The position numbers were made by a program, and so were the translations under genes. A stretch of DNA of 49,216 bases from a virus: IMG/VR virus record IMGVR_UViG_3300046003_007389, positions 1 to 49,216 of that record. One strand, 5' to 3'. This document shows, piece after piece, positions 8,266 to 17,004 of the stretch (positions within the stretch are counted from its first letter, which is position 1; each line of letters opens with the position of its first letter). Below the pieces are notes generated by a model. That model was given only the letters and a program-made list of their open reading frames with translations. It was not told where the DNA came from and searched no databases.

Positions 8266-9525
8266 ATGATAAATTTCAGTCTTGCAAAGGAAATATATGG
8301 CGTGACGCCTTGGATGATGGACACTCATAGTGTTCCTGTAATGACATCTATTTTAAGAGACATTAAAAACGGAGTTAGATTTGATTCTGAAGTATGTAAA
8401 TTGAACTCAACCTGTGTTTATGATTTTAAAAATGATGTAAAAATCATAGAAAAAGAATATCAGTTAAACACGAGAGAAGATTTTGAAGGAATTGGATTAA
8501 TAAACCTAAACGGTCCAATTACTAAAAGTGGTGGACAGTCAACCGTTGGAATGGAAGAATTGTCTGCTAAAATGCAAAGAATGTCGGCTGACAATAGAAT
8601 AAAAGGATTTATTATTTTAACAGATAGTGGTGGAGGATCAAGTTCAGCAGTTGAAATGATGATAGATACTATAAATGAGGTTAAAAAATCAAAACCCGTT
8701 TATTCTTTAGTAACTAAAGGAGGTATGGCAGCCTCAGCCGCTTATGGAATTATTTCTGCTTCAACAAAAATTTATTCAGAATCAGAAATGAATATTGTTG
8801 GTTCGATTGGAACAATGATTCAATTTGAAGGAAAGGAAGCTAATAGTCAAGACAGAGATGGGGTAAAATACATACGTCTTTACGCTACTAAATCAACAAA
8901 AAAGAACGAAGGTTTTGAACAAGCATTAAATGACGATAATTACAAAGTTATTATTAATGAAATGCTTGACCCAATTAATGAGAATTTTATTAATAAAATT
9001 GCTGAAAATAGACCAAGTATAAAAGCAACTACTTTTGATGATGGTAAAACTTATTTTTCAAAAGATGTGGTAGGAACTTTTGTTGATGGGATTGCAAGTT
9101 TTTCAGAGGTTGTTCAAATGCTTACTAAATCAAAAGAATTTGGACCAAAAAAGAATGAATTTAATACTAATATAAACAACAAAAAGATGACAAAAGCAGA
9201 ATTCAAGACTGCCCATCCGGACGCTTACAACGAAATTGTCGCAGAAGGAATCGCTCAGGAACAAGATAGAGCCGGAGCGTGGATGGCACACGTAAACACC
9301 GATTCAAAAGCGGTGGCTGAAGGGATTAAAAGTGGGTTACCGCTTTCACAATCACAGAGAGAAGAGTTTTTCGTTAAACAAAATTCAAAATTAAAAATTG
9401 AATCTATGAAAACCGATTCGGCTGAAGATGTTGTGGTTGATGAATCAATCACTGATCCGGATAAGATTGCTAACAAAGAAAAAGAGGCTGAAATAAAAGC
9501 GGCTTTCGGATTCGATTTAAAATAA
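8266..9525 (+). CDS. S49-family prohead protease with C-terminal scaffold region
   Basis: This 419-residue protein matures the procapsid, like lambda gpC. The S49/SppA core covers about 73-290: GLINLNGPI, the GGGSSSAVE turn (122-130), nucleophile Ser157 in GGMAASAAY, and Lys209 in ATKSTKKN, which is placed like the general base of single-domain SppA proteins. Residues 308-419 are charged and helical and look like a scaffold domain. An internal ATG begins that region (separate entry). If the -7 box really adjoins this ATG, initiation could instead occur at Met17 or Met18. Confidence 0.92.
   Translation: MINFSLAKEIYGVTPWMMDTHSVPVMTSILRDIKNGVRFDSEVCKLNSTCVYDFKNDVKIIEKEYQLNTREDFEGIGLINLNGPITKSGGQSTVGMEELSAKMQRMSADNRIKGFIILTDSGGGSSSAVEMMIDTINEVKKSKPVYSLVTKGGMAASAAYGIISASTKIYSESEMNIVGSIGTMIQFEGKEANSQDRDGVKYIRLYATKSTKKNEGFEQALNDDNYKVIINEMLDPINENFINKIAENRPSIKATTFDDGKTYFSKDVVGTFVDGIASFSEVVQMLTKSKEFGPKKNEFNTNINNKKMTKAEFKTAHPDAYNEIVAEGIAQEQDRAGAWMAHVNTDSKAVAEGIKSGLPLSQSQREEFFVKQNSKLKIESMKTDSAEDVVVDESITDPDKIANKEKEAEIKAAFGFDLK
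9187..9525 (+). CDS. Probable nested scaffold protein (Nu3-like internal start)
   Basis: An in-frame ATG inside the protease gene, preceded by the A-rich AACAACAAAAAG, would give the last 112 residues alone. In lambda, Nu3 scaffold is made in the same way from inside gene C. The segment is acidic and helical with no protease residues, as expected for a scaffold. The upstream context looks like the phage's other start sites. Independent translation is inferred. Confidence 0.5.
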   Translation: MTKAEFKTAHPDAYNEIVAEGIAQEQDRAGAWMAHVNTDSKAVAEGIKSGLPLSQSQREEFFVKQNSKLKIESMKTDSAEDVVVDESITDPDKIANKEKEAEIKAAFGFDLK

Positions 9526-9531
9526 GAAGAC

Positions 9532-9978
9532 ATGAGTATAGAATCAACTCAAAGAAATGCGACGAGAAATCAATCGACCGCAGACTTCCAAAGAAAAAAT
9601 ATTTTTACTTTTGGAAACAGATATTCTGAAGCTGTTTTTTTAAACAATTCAGGAGCTAATTTAACCGTTGAAGCCGGTATTTTAGTTATGAGAAACACAG
9701 CCGCAGTTTCAAACAAAACAGTTTTAGTTCCTGTCACGGCAGATACACTTGCTAAAACTGTCGGTATTTTAAATGTTGACGGTTCAGTTGAAATGATCAA
9801 TGCTGAAGAAATCAATTGTAATTTATGTATCAGTGGTGATATTGACGCTTCGTTATTATCATTACCAGCAACAGTTACTCTTAACACAGTTGTTGGTGAC
9901 AAACTTTTAAAAGATGTATTAACCGATTTAGGTTTCGTTTTAAATAACGTGACTGAAAATTCAAATTTCGATAATTAA
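9532..9978 (+). CDS. Head decoration protein, lambda gpD-like
   Basis: This protein of 148 residues lies between protease/scaffold and major capsid, where D sits in lambda. After a polar N-terminal arm, the segment LTVEAGILVMRNTA, then VPVTADTLAKTVGIL, resembles the beta-tulip fold of gpD-like decoration proteins that clamp the threefold axes of the shell. No catalytic motif is visible. The call combines position and pattern. Confidence 0.75.
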   Translation: MSIESTQRNATRNQSTADFQRKNIFTFGNRYSEAVFLNNSGANLTVEAGILVMRNTAAVSNKTVLVPVTADTLAKTVGILNVDGSVEMINAEEINCNLCISGDIDASLLSLPATVTLNTVVGDKLLKDVLTDLGFVLNNVTENSNFDN

Positions 9979-9979
9979 T

Positions 9980-11065
9980 ATGGCAATTCCAATTCAAGAA
10001 CATAGTGCCTTAATCGCCAAAAAAGTTGTTGGCGTATTCGTTGAAGATATTCCTGTAAGATCAGGTTTTTCAGCATGGTTTCCAACAGAAACATCACCAA
10101 CACTTCATGTTGATGTTGAGGTTGAAAGAGATTCAGATTTAATCGCTGTAGATGTACAAAGATTTACTGAAGGAAAAAAGAACAAGTTCTCAAGAGCAAC
10201 AGAGCACACCTACGTCCCTCCTTTTTATAAAGAGGACTATGACTTTGCTCGTGACGAAGTTTACATGAATACGGTCGCCCTTGGTGCTACCAATTTATCA
10301 GGCGCCAATCAAGCAATTGCTCAAAACGCCTTGAAAAATGTTCGTAAAAATCGTAAAAAAATCGAACGAGCTATCAGAAAACAGCAAGCGGATGTTCTTC
10401 AGTCTGGTATTGTAACGTTGAAAAACGGAGATAGTATCGACTATAGAAGAAAAGCGGAGTCAATAGTTGACTTAGATGTTGATAGTGATTATTGGAGTGT
10501 GAGTGGAGCAAATCCTCTTGAAGATTTATCAAAAGCGATGAGATTCTTGAGAGATGTTGGAAACTCCAATGCCGCTACAATCAATGTCGTAATGAGCACA
10601 GACGCCTTAAACGCATTTATGGCAAATGCCATTGTAAGAGAAGAGGCTGATATTAGAAGAATTGACAGAATCAACTTAGGTATGCCTGAATTTACTGAAG
10701 CGACAGGAATGGCGTTTCATGGGCAAGTTGCCGCAGGTGATTTTATGGTAAATTTATGGACTTACAATGAAAGTTATACTGATGCAGAAGGCAACAGAAT
10801 CAACTACCTTTCAAGAGAGAACGTGATTGTTTTACCAAGTGATTTTGCAGGTAAAACAGTCTTTGGAGGACTTCCTTATATGCGTCAGGCAAATGTTGGC
10901 GGAGCAACTGTTAAGGTTCCGGGTGTTATGGAGGCTGACTTTTTATTAAGAGCTTATGATGACGAAAGAACTATTTCAAGTACTCTTGAATTAACATCAG
11001 CTCCATTAGTTGTACCTTTCACTATTGATAAGGTTTACACAATGAAAGTTTTAGCTGAAGTCTAA
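9980..11065 (+). CDS. Major capsid protein, lambda gpE-like
   Basis: This 361-residue shell protein has the usual features of the gpE/PF03864 family: an N-terminal arm, the AWFPTETSPTLHVDVEVERD strand region, and a late membrane-free domain with FAGKTVFGGLPYMRQ. It follows the decoration gene by 1 base and is followed by a strong hairpin, consistent with very high expression of this part of the operon. Confidence 0.93.
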   Translation: MAIPIQEHSALIAKKVVGVFVEDIPVRSGFSAWFPTETSPTLHVDVEVERDSDLIAVDVQRFTEGKKNKFSRATEHTYVPPFYKEDYDFARDEVYMNTVALGATNLSGANQAIAQNALKNVRKNRKKIERAIRKQQADVLQSGIVTLKNGDSIDYRRKAESIVDLDVDSDYWSVSGANPLEDLSKAMRFLRDVGNSNAATINVVMSTDALNAFMANAIVREEADIRRIDRINLGMPEFTEATGMAFHGQVAAGDFMVNLWTYNESYTDAEGNRINYLSRENVIVLPSDFAGKTVFGGLPYMRQANVGGATVKVPGVMEADFLLRAYDDERTISSTLELTSAPLVVPFTIDKVYTMKVLAEV

Positions 11066-11079
11066 AAAAGTTTAATCAA

Positions 11080-11109
11080 AACAAAGGACTTGAAATATAG
11101 TCCTTTGTT
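11080..11109 (+). terminator. Hairpin after the major capsid gene
   Basis: AACAAAGGACT (11080-11090) and AGTCCTTTGTT (11099-11109) form a perfect 11-base-pair stem with an 8-base loop. No T tract follows on the + strand, which is common in Bacteroidetes. It probably ends part of the transcription or protects the capsid mRNA end. Confidence 0.65.
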
Positions 11110-11124
11110 AAAAAACCAAGCAAA

Positions 11125-11469
11125 ATGGCAAAGTATAAAATCAAAGTTATTCAACACCTTTTAAAAGGAAATAAAACTGCAAAAAGCGGTGAAATTGTTG
11201 ATGGTTCTCAATTTATTAATTTACAAGCGTCTTTAGACGGTAATTATATTGAGGAGTTTGAAGAGAAAAAAGACAAACAGGTTGACACTGATAATGGATT
11301 AACACCTTTAGCGGTTGAGCTTAAAAAGGTAAAAAAACTTAGCAAAGATGAATTGATTGCTTATGCAAAAGATCATGAAATTGATGTTGATACTGAATTA
11401 AGTAAAAAAGACCTTTTGATTGATGTTGTTGCAGAACTTGAAGAAAAATTTTCTAAAGCAAGTGAGTAA
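11125..11469 (+). CDS. Head-tail region protein with HeH/SAP-like C-terminus
   Basis: This protein of 114 residues has a beta-rich N-terminus (MAKYKIKVIQHLLKG, then SGEIVDGSQF), like the small FI/head-completion proteins of other phages. Its C-terminal helix-extended-helix begins at KLSKDELIAYAKDHEID, the pattern of HeH/LEM or Rho-N type nucleic-acid-binding modules. It overlaps the next gene in TAATG. Its place right after the capsid gene suggests a connector or accessory head protein. The exact role is unknown. Confidence 0.6.
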   Translation: MAKYKIKVIQHLLKGNKTAKSGEIVDGSQFINLQASLDGNYIEEFEEKKDKQVDTDNGLTPLAVELKKVKKLSKDELIAYAKDHEIDVDTELSKKDLLIDVVAELEEKFSKASE

Positions 11470-11855
11470 TGGCAGGAAATCTTCTAAATAAAGCGAGAAG
11501 AGATTCTAAAAAATATATTACCAAAGGTGGTTTTCAAGAGAATATTGTCTTGGAAACCATCAATGGTTTAGTTACTATTGAAACTCAAGGATTTGTCTCT
11601 AAACATTGGATAAATTACGATACCGATGGCTCGTCTGTTAATTCTAAAAATGCCCATATTTGTATAGATGAAGATGATTTAATCTTGCAAAACTACCCGG
11701 TTAGAAACAGCGACAATGAAGTTAGCTTAATGAATCATAGAGTAACAACAAAAGACAGTTCAGGAGTTGATAAAAAATACCTAATCAAAGAATGGTTTCC
11801 TGATGAAACTTTAGGATTAATCGTTTGCATTTTAAGTGATTATGAGTCTAATTAA
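11469..11855 (+). CDS. Probable head-tail connector protein
   Basis: This protein of 128 residues is not clearly matched to a family. It starts with a basic segment (NKARRDSKKYITKGG) and then appears to be all beta. Position between capsid and tail-terminator-like genes fits a stopper or head-closure protein. It overlaps the next gene by 14 bases (11842-11855), which implies coupled translation. Confidence 0.5.
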   Translation: MAGNLLNKARRDSKKYITKGGFQENIVLETINGLVTIETQGFVSKHWINYDTDGSSVNSKNAHICIDEDDLILQNYPVRNSDNEVSLMNHRVTTKDSSGVDKKYLIKEWFPDETLGLIVCILSDYESN

Positions 11856-12441
11856 CCAAATAATACCACAACAAGGTTTTGAAGTTGTACGAGATGTGAT
11901 CGGAGCAATTTTAAAAATAGAGCTTGAAAAACAAAAAGAACTTCAATTATTGAACGATGATATAAATGTCTTTATAGGTAGAAATACCCCTTTTCAACAA
12001 TCAGAAAAGTTGATGTTTAATGTTCTTTTGGACAGTGCTGACTATACAGGTAGTAATCAAAAATCAGTATCTGAAAAAACTGTTTTCTTTGTTGATATTT
12101 ATACTTCAGCAAAAGAAACTGAAAGCAATGATGGAGGATATTTATCATCAAGCAAAAGAGATAAATACCTTGGAATGATTAGATATATTTTACAAGACCA
12201 CCATTATCAAACACTTGGATTACCACCAGGTTCAATAATGGGAACTCAAGTTGATGGGTTTGAAAATTTCGAATCAAGCAACAACCAAGACGCCGCTTTT
12301 GTAAAAATGAGTAGATTAACTTTTTCAGTAAGAATAGTTGAAGATCAATCTTTATGGGAAGGTATTGAAATAAATAGTATATTTACAGACGTAAAACTTG
12401 ATTTGACAGAATTAGGTTATCAATATGAATTCATTAATTAA
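11842..12441 (+). CDS. Probable tail terminator/completion protein
   Basis: This protein of 199 residues starts at the ATG at 11842; a GTG six bases earlier is less likely. It has an N-terminal helix, a strand VFFVDIYTSA, then a long helix KRDKYLGMIRYIL and a VKMSRLTFSVRI strand, the alpha/beta outline of neck proteins that cap the tail tube. It is directly before the sheath gene, as in Mu-like phages. Function rests mainly on position. Confidence 0.55.
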   Translation: MSLINQIIPQQGFEVVRDVIGAILKIELEKQKELQLLNDDINVFIGRNTPFQQSEKLMFNVLLDSADYTGSNQKSVSEKTVFFVDIYTSAKETESNDGGYLSSSKRDKYLGMIRYILQDHHYQTLGLPPGSIMGTQVDGFENFESSNNQDAAFVKMSRLTFSVRIVEDQSLWEGIEINSIFTDVKLDLTELGYQYEFIN

Positions 12442-12456
12442 TAAAAAAAGAAAAGT

Positions 12457-13989
12457 ATGACAGCAATTTCATCAGCCATTGGTTCTGAGCGTAGATCTAG
12501 AGTTTCTGGGTTTAAAATCAAAAAAGGCAATTTCGACAACGCTACTCAAAACTTGCCACAATTGATTGCAGTTTTCGGAGAAGCGAATTCGGCAAATCAA
12601 GCAGGTTTGAGCGTTACGAAAAGAGAAATCACTTCGGCTCAAGAAGCCGCTGAATTGTATGGTTGGGGTTCTCCAATCCATCAACAAATGAGAATTTTAA
12701 GACCAATTTCAGGCGAAGGGGTTGGAGGAATTCCTACAATTGTATTTCCTCAAATCTCATCTGAAACCGCTAAAGCGACCGAGATAATTTACGCAATCAC
12801 AGGCACAGCAACTCAAAACGCTACTCATTATGTCGTGATTAACGGAAGAAGAAGTCTTGACTTTCAAAACTATTCATTTGACGTTGTTATTGGCGACACG
12901 CCGTCTATTATTAAGCAAAAAATCATAGACGCTATAAGCGGAGTATTATCAAGCCCGGCAACGGCTTTCTTAGACGCTGAAAATGACGATTTGACTATTT
13001 CAACAAAATGGAAAGGTAATTCAAGTAACGGTTTGAGCGTTTCTTTTGATAATCAAGGAAAAGATGCCGGAATAACTTATGTCCAAACGACTGTCACAAC
13101 AGGAACAGGAACTGTTGATTTAGATGATTCGTTAGATCAATTTGGAAACGATTGGTACACAATTGTCTTAAATCCTTATGGAGCTGACGAAACAATTTTA
13201 TCTTCATTAGAACAATTTAACGGTTTTCCTGATAGCGAAAATCCGACAGGAAGATTTGTTGGAAGAGTTTTTAAACCATTTGTATCCTTGTTTGGTAGTA
13301 CTTTATCTGATAAAGATGATTTAACTGCAATAACTAATGATTCAGCAAGAATCAATCAAGTCACAAATGTTTTATGTCCCGCTCCAAATTCGGCTGGCTT
13401 TGATTGTGAAGCAAGTGCCAACGCTTGTTTATTGTTTGCAAGAACGGCACAAGATACACCTGAGCTTGATGTAAATGCTAAATCTTATCCAGATATGCCT
13501 ATTCCTGAAACTTTGCAAATCGGTGATATGGCTAACTACGATAACAGAGATTTCTTGATTAAAAAAGGTTGTTCTACTGTTATTTTAGAGAATGGAAAAT
13601 ATCAGATACAAGACTTTGTAACTACATATCATCCGGCAGGCGAAACTCCTTTGCAATATGCTTATCCAAGAAACTTGATGATTGATTGGAATGTGAAAGA
13701 TGGTTACATGATTTTAGAATCGAAAAATGTGAGAGATCACGTTCTTGTTTTAGACAGCCAAGTGACTGATGTTGCAAAAAGTGTAAAACCAAAACAATGG
13801 GCCGCAGTACTTTATGATTATTTTGATGACTTGGCTGTTAGAGCTTTGTTAAAAGATCCTGATTTTTCTAAACAAAGTTTAAAAGTTGAAGTTGATGAAA
13901 ATAATCCTGATAGATTTAATACTTTTTTCAGATACAGAAGAACAGGAGTGGCAAGAATTCAGTCAACAGACGCTGAGGCTGGCTTTTAA
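12457..13989 (+). CDS. Tail sheath protein, Mu gpL-like
   Basis: This is the contractile sheath subunit, 510 residues. The N-terminal pattern (KNLPQLIAVFGEA-like strand, then REITSAQEAAELYGWGSPIHQQMR) is typical of Mu-type sheath proteins. The C-terminal part contains VYDYFDDLAVRALL-like and KVEVDENNPDRFN segments that build the sheath interconnecting arms. The pairing with a tube gene directly downstream proves a contractile tail and hence a myovirus. Confidence 0.93.
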   Translation: MTAISSAIGSERRSRVSGFKIKKGNFDNATQNLPQLIAVFGEANSANQAGLSVTKREITSAQEAAELYGWGSPIHQQMRILRPISGEGVGGIPTIVFPQISSETAKATEIIYAITGTATQNATHYVVINGRRSLDFQNYSFDVVIGDTPSIIKQKIIDAISGVLSSPATAFLDAENDDLTISTKWKGNSSNGLSVSFDNQGKDAGITYVQTTVTTGTGTVDLDDSLDQFGNDWYTIVLNPYGADETILSSLEQFNGFPDSENPTGRFVGRVFKPFVSLFGSTLSDKDDLTAITNDSARINQVTNVLCPAPNSAGFDCEASANACLLFARTAQDTPELDVNAKSYPDMPIPETLQIGDMANYDNRDFLIKKGCSTVILENGKYQIQDFVTTYHPAGETPLQYAYPRNLMIDWNVKDGYMILESKNVRDHVLVLDSQVTDVAKSVKPKQWAAVLYDYFDDLAVRALLKDPDFSKQSLKVEVDENNPDRFNTFFRYRRTGVARIQSTDAEAGF

Positions 13990-14019
13990 TTATTAACTTT
14001 ACAAAAAAAATAAAGAATT

Positions 14020-14430
14020 ATGCCAAAATACACCGGTGGTGATTTAACAGAGATTACCTGTAATCACCCAACTTTAGGAAATTTCAAGTTTGCAACTAAG
14101 TCAAACGAGAGTTATACATTGGACCCGGGCGGAAATCGCTCAAATGACGACGCTAACGGTATCACAGGCGACGGAGTATTTATTGATCAAGTAAACAGAG
14201 TTAGATGGTCTTTTGAAGGACCTTTGATGGCTGATTTTACGTCAGGAAATGAATTAGATAATTTACCAAAATTGGCCGAGAGTAGCGAATTAGGAACGTG
14301 GACTTTTGCTCATATTTCTGGAGTTGTTTGGAGAGGTAGAGGTAAATTTGTTGGTGACATTCAAATTGACACCAATACAGCACAATTGACAGCAAAATTG
14401 TCAGGTGGTGGAAAAATAGAGAAATTATAG
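14020..14430 (+). CDS. Tail tube protein, Mu gpM-like
   Basis: This protein of 136 residues forms the inner tube. The beta-rich sequence (FKFATKSNESYTLDPGG, RVRWSFEGPL, and ELGTWTFAHISGVVWRGRG) resembles Mu/T4-type tube proteins, and it sits between sheath and tail assembly chaperone, the standard order. It is followed by a hairpin at 14438-14459, as the capsid gene is. Confidence 0.85.
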   Translation: MPKYTGGDLTEITCNHPTLGNFKFATKSNESYTLDPGGNRSNDDANGITGDGVFIDQVNRVRWSFEGPLMADFTSGNELDNLPKLAESSELGTWTFAHISGVVWRGRGKFVGDIQIDTNTAQLTAKLSGGGKIEKL

Positions 14431-14437
14431 TTTAACC

Positions 14438-14459
14438 GGAGGAGCCTAAAAACTCCTCC
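14438..14459 (+). terminator. Hairpin after the tail tube gene
   Basis: GGAGGAG (14438-14444) and CTCCTCC (14453-14459) form a GC-rich 7-base-pair stem with loop CCTAAAAA, followed by ATAATTTTATTT. It looks like a weak intrinsic terminator or mRNA-stabilising hairpin between the abundant tube protein and the low-copy chaperone and tape measure. Confidence 0.7.
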
Positions 14460-14475
14460 ATAATTTTATTTAAAA

Positions 14476-14913
14476 ATGAGCAGTTTTAAAAAAGTACCAA
14501 AAGAAGTAGCTTTTACAGAATTCGTTGAATTTCTAAAAAAGCACAAAGAAAAAGAATTTAGAAGAGGAAAAATGACAGACAATGTGATTGAAGAAGAGTA
14601 CATTGATGTCTTGGAAGCAATCGAGGATGGTTTGTTAGTTTTTGATGAAAAAAATAAACCGGTTTACTCTTTAAGATTTCCTCTTTACGAAAGTGCTGAA
14701 GACAAATCTTTAGTAATTAAAGAAGTTAGTTTTAGAAGTCGAATAAAAGAATCGGACAAAAATATGCTGATGGATGGATTAGATATCAAGAAACAACTTG
14801 GAACATATACATTGAAATATATTTCTTTTATGACTCAATTAAGTATGTTTGAGGTAAAGGAATTAGAGAAAGATGATTTTGATGTGCTTAACCAAATCTG
14901 CTCGGTTTTTTAA
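14476..14913 (+). CDS. Tail assembly chaperone, short (unshifted) form
   Basis: This helical, charged protein of 145 residues lies between tube and tape measure, the place of lambda G and Mu gp41. Such chaperones coat the tape measure protein until the tube is built. The gene ends at TAA (14911-14913) directly on a T-run slippery site, and the -1 frame continues open for 56 codons with no start codon (separate entry). Confidence 0.82.
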   Translation: MSSFKKVPKEVAFTEFVEFLKKHKEKEFRRGKMTDNVIEEEYIDVLEAIEDGLLVFDEKNKPVYSLRFPLYESAEDKSLVIKEVSFRSRIKESDKNMLMDGLDIKKQLGTYTLKYISFMTQLSMFEVKELEKDDFDVLNQICSVF

Positions 14914-15080
14914 GCCGGTGGTCACTTGATGCTCATGACAATGAAATAAAAAGCATTGTTAATGAGTATCATTGGTCACCACAAATTATTGACGAACTTT
15001 ATTGTGATGATATTGATTATAAAGGCATTCTTTTTTGGTATAATAACTTGAAAGAATTGCACGAACGAATTCCAAAATAA
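14476..15080 (+). CDS. Tail assembly chaperone, -1 frameshift fusion (G-GT-like)
   Basis: If ribosomes slip back one base at TTTTTTA (14907-14913), translation skips the TAA and continues from TTA at 14910 for 56 codons to the TAA at 15078. The extension begins LSRWSLDAHDNEIKS and ends ELHERIPK. It contains no Met, so it can hardly be a separate gene. The fusion has 201 residues. This matches the G/GT strategy of many tailed phages, where the short and long forms are made in a fixed ratio. The frame ends 5 bases before the tape measure start. Confidence 0.8.
14907..14982 (+). promoter_or_regulatory. Programmed -1 frameshift signal: slip site and stem-loop
   Basis: The slip site is TTTTTTA at 14907-14913, with Phe TTT in the P site and the stop codon in the A site. 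Downstream, 14927-14936 pairs with 14962-14971 (10 base pairs, one G-U), and 14937-14943 pairs with 14954-14960 (7 base pairs, one G-U) around a 10-base loop. GTGGT 14918-14922 can also pair with ACCAC 14978-14982. A slippery heptamer followed by a long stem-loop is the classic arrangement. Confidence 0.78.
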
Positions 15081-15085
15081 AAACA

Positions 15086-16993
15086 ATGGCCGCAAGTATA
15101 AGAATACCAACTACATTTACAGCAATAGACAAATTTTCAACGGTTGTGTCAAAAATGACAAAAGGAGTTAAAACCTTTGGGGCTGAAGGTGTTTCTGCGA
15201 TTAAGAGATTTGATCATGGAGTGACTTCTTCTTTTAATAAATTGTCAACATTAAGTCAAATGGCTATTGGTTTGGGTGCTGGTGCTATCTTTGGTCTTGC
15301 AATTCAAAACAATATTGCCTATGAAGATAGTTTAGCATCAGTCGCCGCAGTAACAGGAGCTACGGGCAAAGATTTAGCTTTTCTAGAAACTCAAGCAATG
15401 AAAACGGCAAAAGCTCAAACAATGCTCGGGGCAGATGTCTTTAAAGCCTACGAATTAATTGCAAGTGCTAAACCCGAACTTTTAACCAATACCAAATTAC
15501 TTGACGAAGTAACCAATGCCGCTGTAACATTAGCAAAGGCAGGCAGAATGGAATTAGCACCTGCGGCCGACTCATTAACTACTTCGTTGAATCAATTTGG
15601 ACTTGGTGGTGAGCACGCTAAAAGAGTGGTTGACCAATTAGCGGCCGGAACTATTTATGGAGCTTCAAGCATTACACAGACATCAGATGCTTTAGCGAAA
15701 TTCGGTACAATTGCCGCGGCAACAGGTACAAAGGTTGATGAATCAATTGCTTTAATTCAGTTAGTTTCTCCGTTTGAAAAAGGTGCTGAAGCGGGTACAA
15801 AATTAAGAAACATCTTAGGTAAGATTGCAAGTGCTAAAATCTTGCCTAAAGATGCTTTAGCTCAGTTGCAAAAATACGGAGTTAATACTGATATCTTAAC
15901 AGATAAAACACTTCCTCTTTCAACTCGTTTAAAAGAGATGTCAAAAATTGGAAAAGACACTACCGCAGTTATGCAAGTTTTTGGAACTGAAAATGCCGCA
16001 TTAGCTCAGGCAGTTTTTAACAATGTAGGCGGGTTTGATGATATGTTAAAAAATGTAAATCAAAACGGAAAAGCAATGGAGATGGCTAAAGCAAATACCA
16101 ATACTTTTAAATTTGCTTTAGATGGAATTAAGACATCTTTTTTAAATACCACCACCGCGACTCAAAGTGGAAATTCAACATTAGAAATTTTTAAATCAAT
16201 ACTTTTTTCTGTTGGAGATAATATGGATACAGTTGTTGCAATTGCTCTTTCTTTGGTTGGAGCTTTTGTGTTAATGAAAGCAATAGTTATCGCAACGACA
16301 GTTATTACCGGAGCCTACAACATTGTTTTAGGCATTAATACTGCTATTACTCAAAATAATAAAAGAGCCCTTATAGGTAACGTGGTAGCGACCAACGCCT
16401 ATAAAGTTGCTATGGCGATGTCTACAGGTATTACTTGGTTAGCAACTGCGGCCACAACTGCTTTTGGAATTGCTTTAAATTTAGGTCTATGGCCTATTTT
16501 GGCTATCATTGCGGCGATTGTAGCGGTTGTTTTGGTCATTAAAAATTGGGGAGCAATAACTGATTGGTTTGGTGCTAAATGGGAAGAATTTACAACCTGG
16601 ATTTCAGAGCTTTGGAGTAAAGTTGTTGCATTTTTTACTGATTTTGATTTTAAAGCTCTTTTTATGGGTATTGGACAAGCTATCATAGATTATATGCTTT
16701 TTCCTTTAAAATCTGTCTTAAAATTAGTTGCTATGATACCTGGAGATGTAGGAAAAGCGGCTCAGGCCGGCCTTGATAAGTTAAACGAAATGAGTGAAAT
16801 AGGTGTAAAAAGCGAAAAAACAGTTTTACCAAGCACAAATCAAGCAAGTAATGAATCTGTATCTAAATCAATCACTCAAAATAACTTAGCAATTGATATC
16901 AAAGATAAAGGAGGAAATGTTGACGGATTTAAACAAACAAGAGGCGGAGGAGGAATACCTATTAAGGTATCAAACACTGTCGGAGTTAGATAA
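15086..16993 (+). CDS. Tape measure protein, TP901 family
   Basis: This 635-residue protein sets tail length and helps DNA entry. Residues 90-320 carry the TP901 core (YEDSLASVAAVTGATGKDL, AQTMLGADVFKAYELIA, FGTENAALAQAVF). Hydrophobic segments lie at about 380-415 and 450-485, the latter followed by the usual KNWGAITDWFGAKWEEF motif. At roughly 1.5 angstrom per residue, a tail near 95 nm would be expected. This is an estimate from the known ruler relation. Confidence 0.94.
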   Translation: MAASIRIPTTFTAIDKFSTVVSKMTKGVKTFGAEGVSAIKRFDHGVTSSFNKLSTLSQMAIGLGAGAIFGLAIQNNIAYEDSLASVAAVTGATGKDLAFLETQAMKTAKAQTMLGADVFKAYELIASAKPELLTNTKLLDEVTNAAVTLAKAGRMELAPAADSLTTSLNQFGLGGEHAKRVVDQLAAGTIYGASSITQTSDALAKFGTIAAATGTKVDESIALIQLVSPFEKGAEAGTKLRNILGKIASAKILPKDALAQLQKYGVNTDILTDKTLPLSTRLKEMSKIGKDTTAVMQVFGTENAALAQAVFNNVGGFDDMLKNVNQNGKAMEMAKANTNTFKFALDGIKTSFLNTTTATQSGNSTLEIFKSILFSVGDNMDTVVAIALSLVGAFVLMKAIVIATTVITGAYNIVLGINTAITQNNKRALIGNVVATNAYKVAMAMSTGITWLATAATTAFGIALNLGLWPILAIIAAIVAVVLVIKNWGAITDWFGAKWEEFTTWISELWSKVVAFFTDFDFKALFMGIGQAIIDYMLFPLKSVLKLVAMIPGDVGKAAQAGLDKLNEMSEIGVKSEKTVLPSTNQASNESVSKSITQNNLAIDIKDKGGNVDGFKQTRGGGGIPIKVSNTVGVR

Positions 16994-17004
16994 AAATAAA
17001 AAAA

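Noticed and set aside
14914-15080. Separate small gene after the tail assembly chaperone
   Set aside because: The open frame has no Met codon and joins the upstream gene at a slip site, so a frameshift extension is the better reading.
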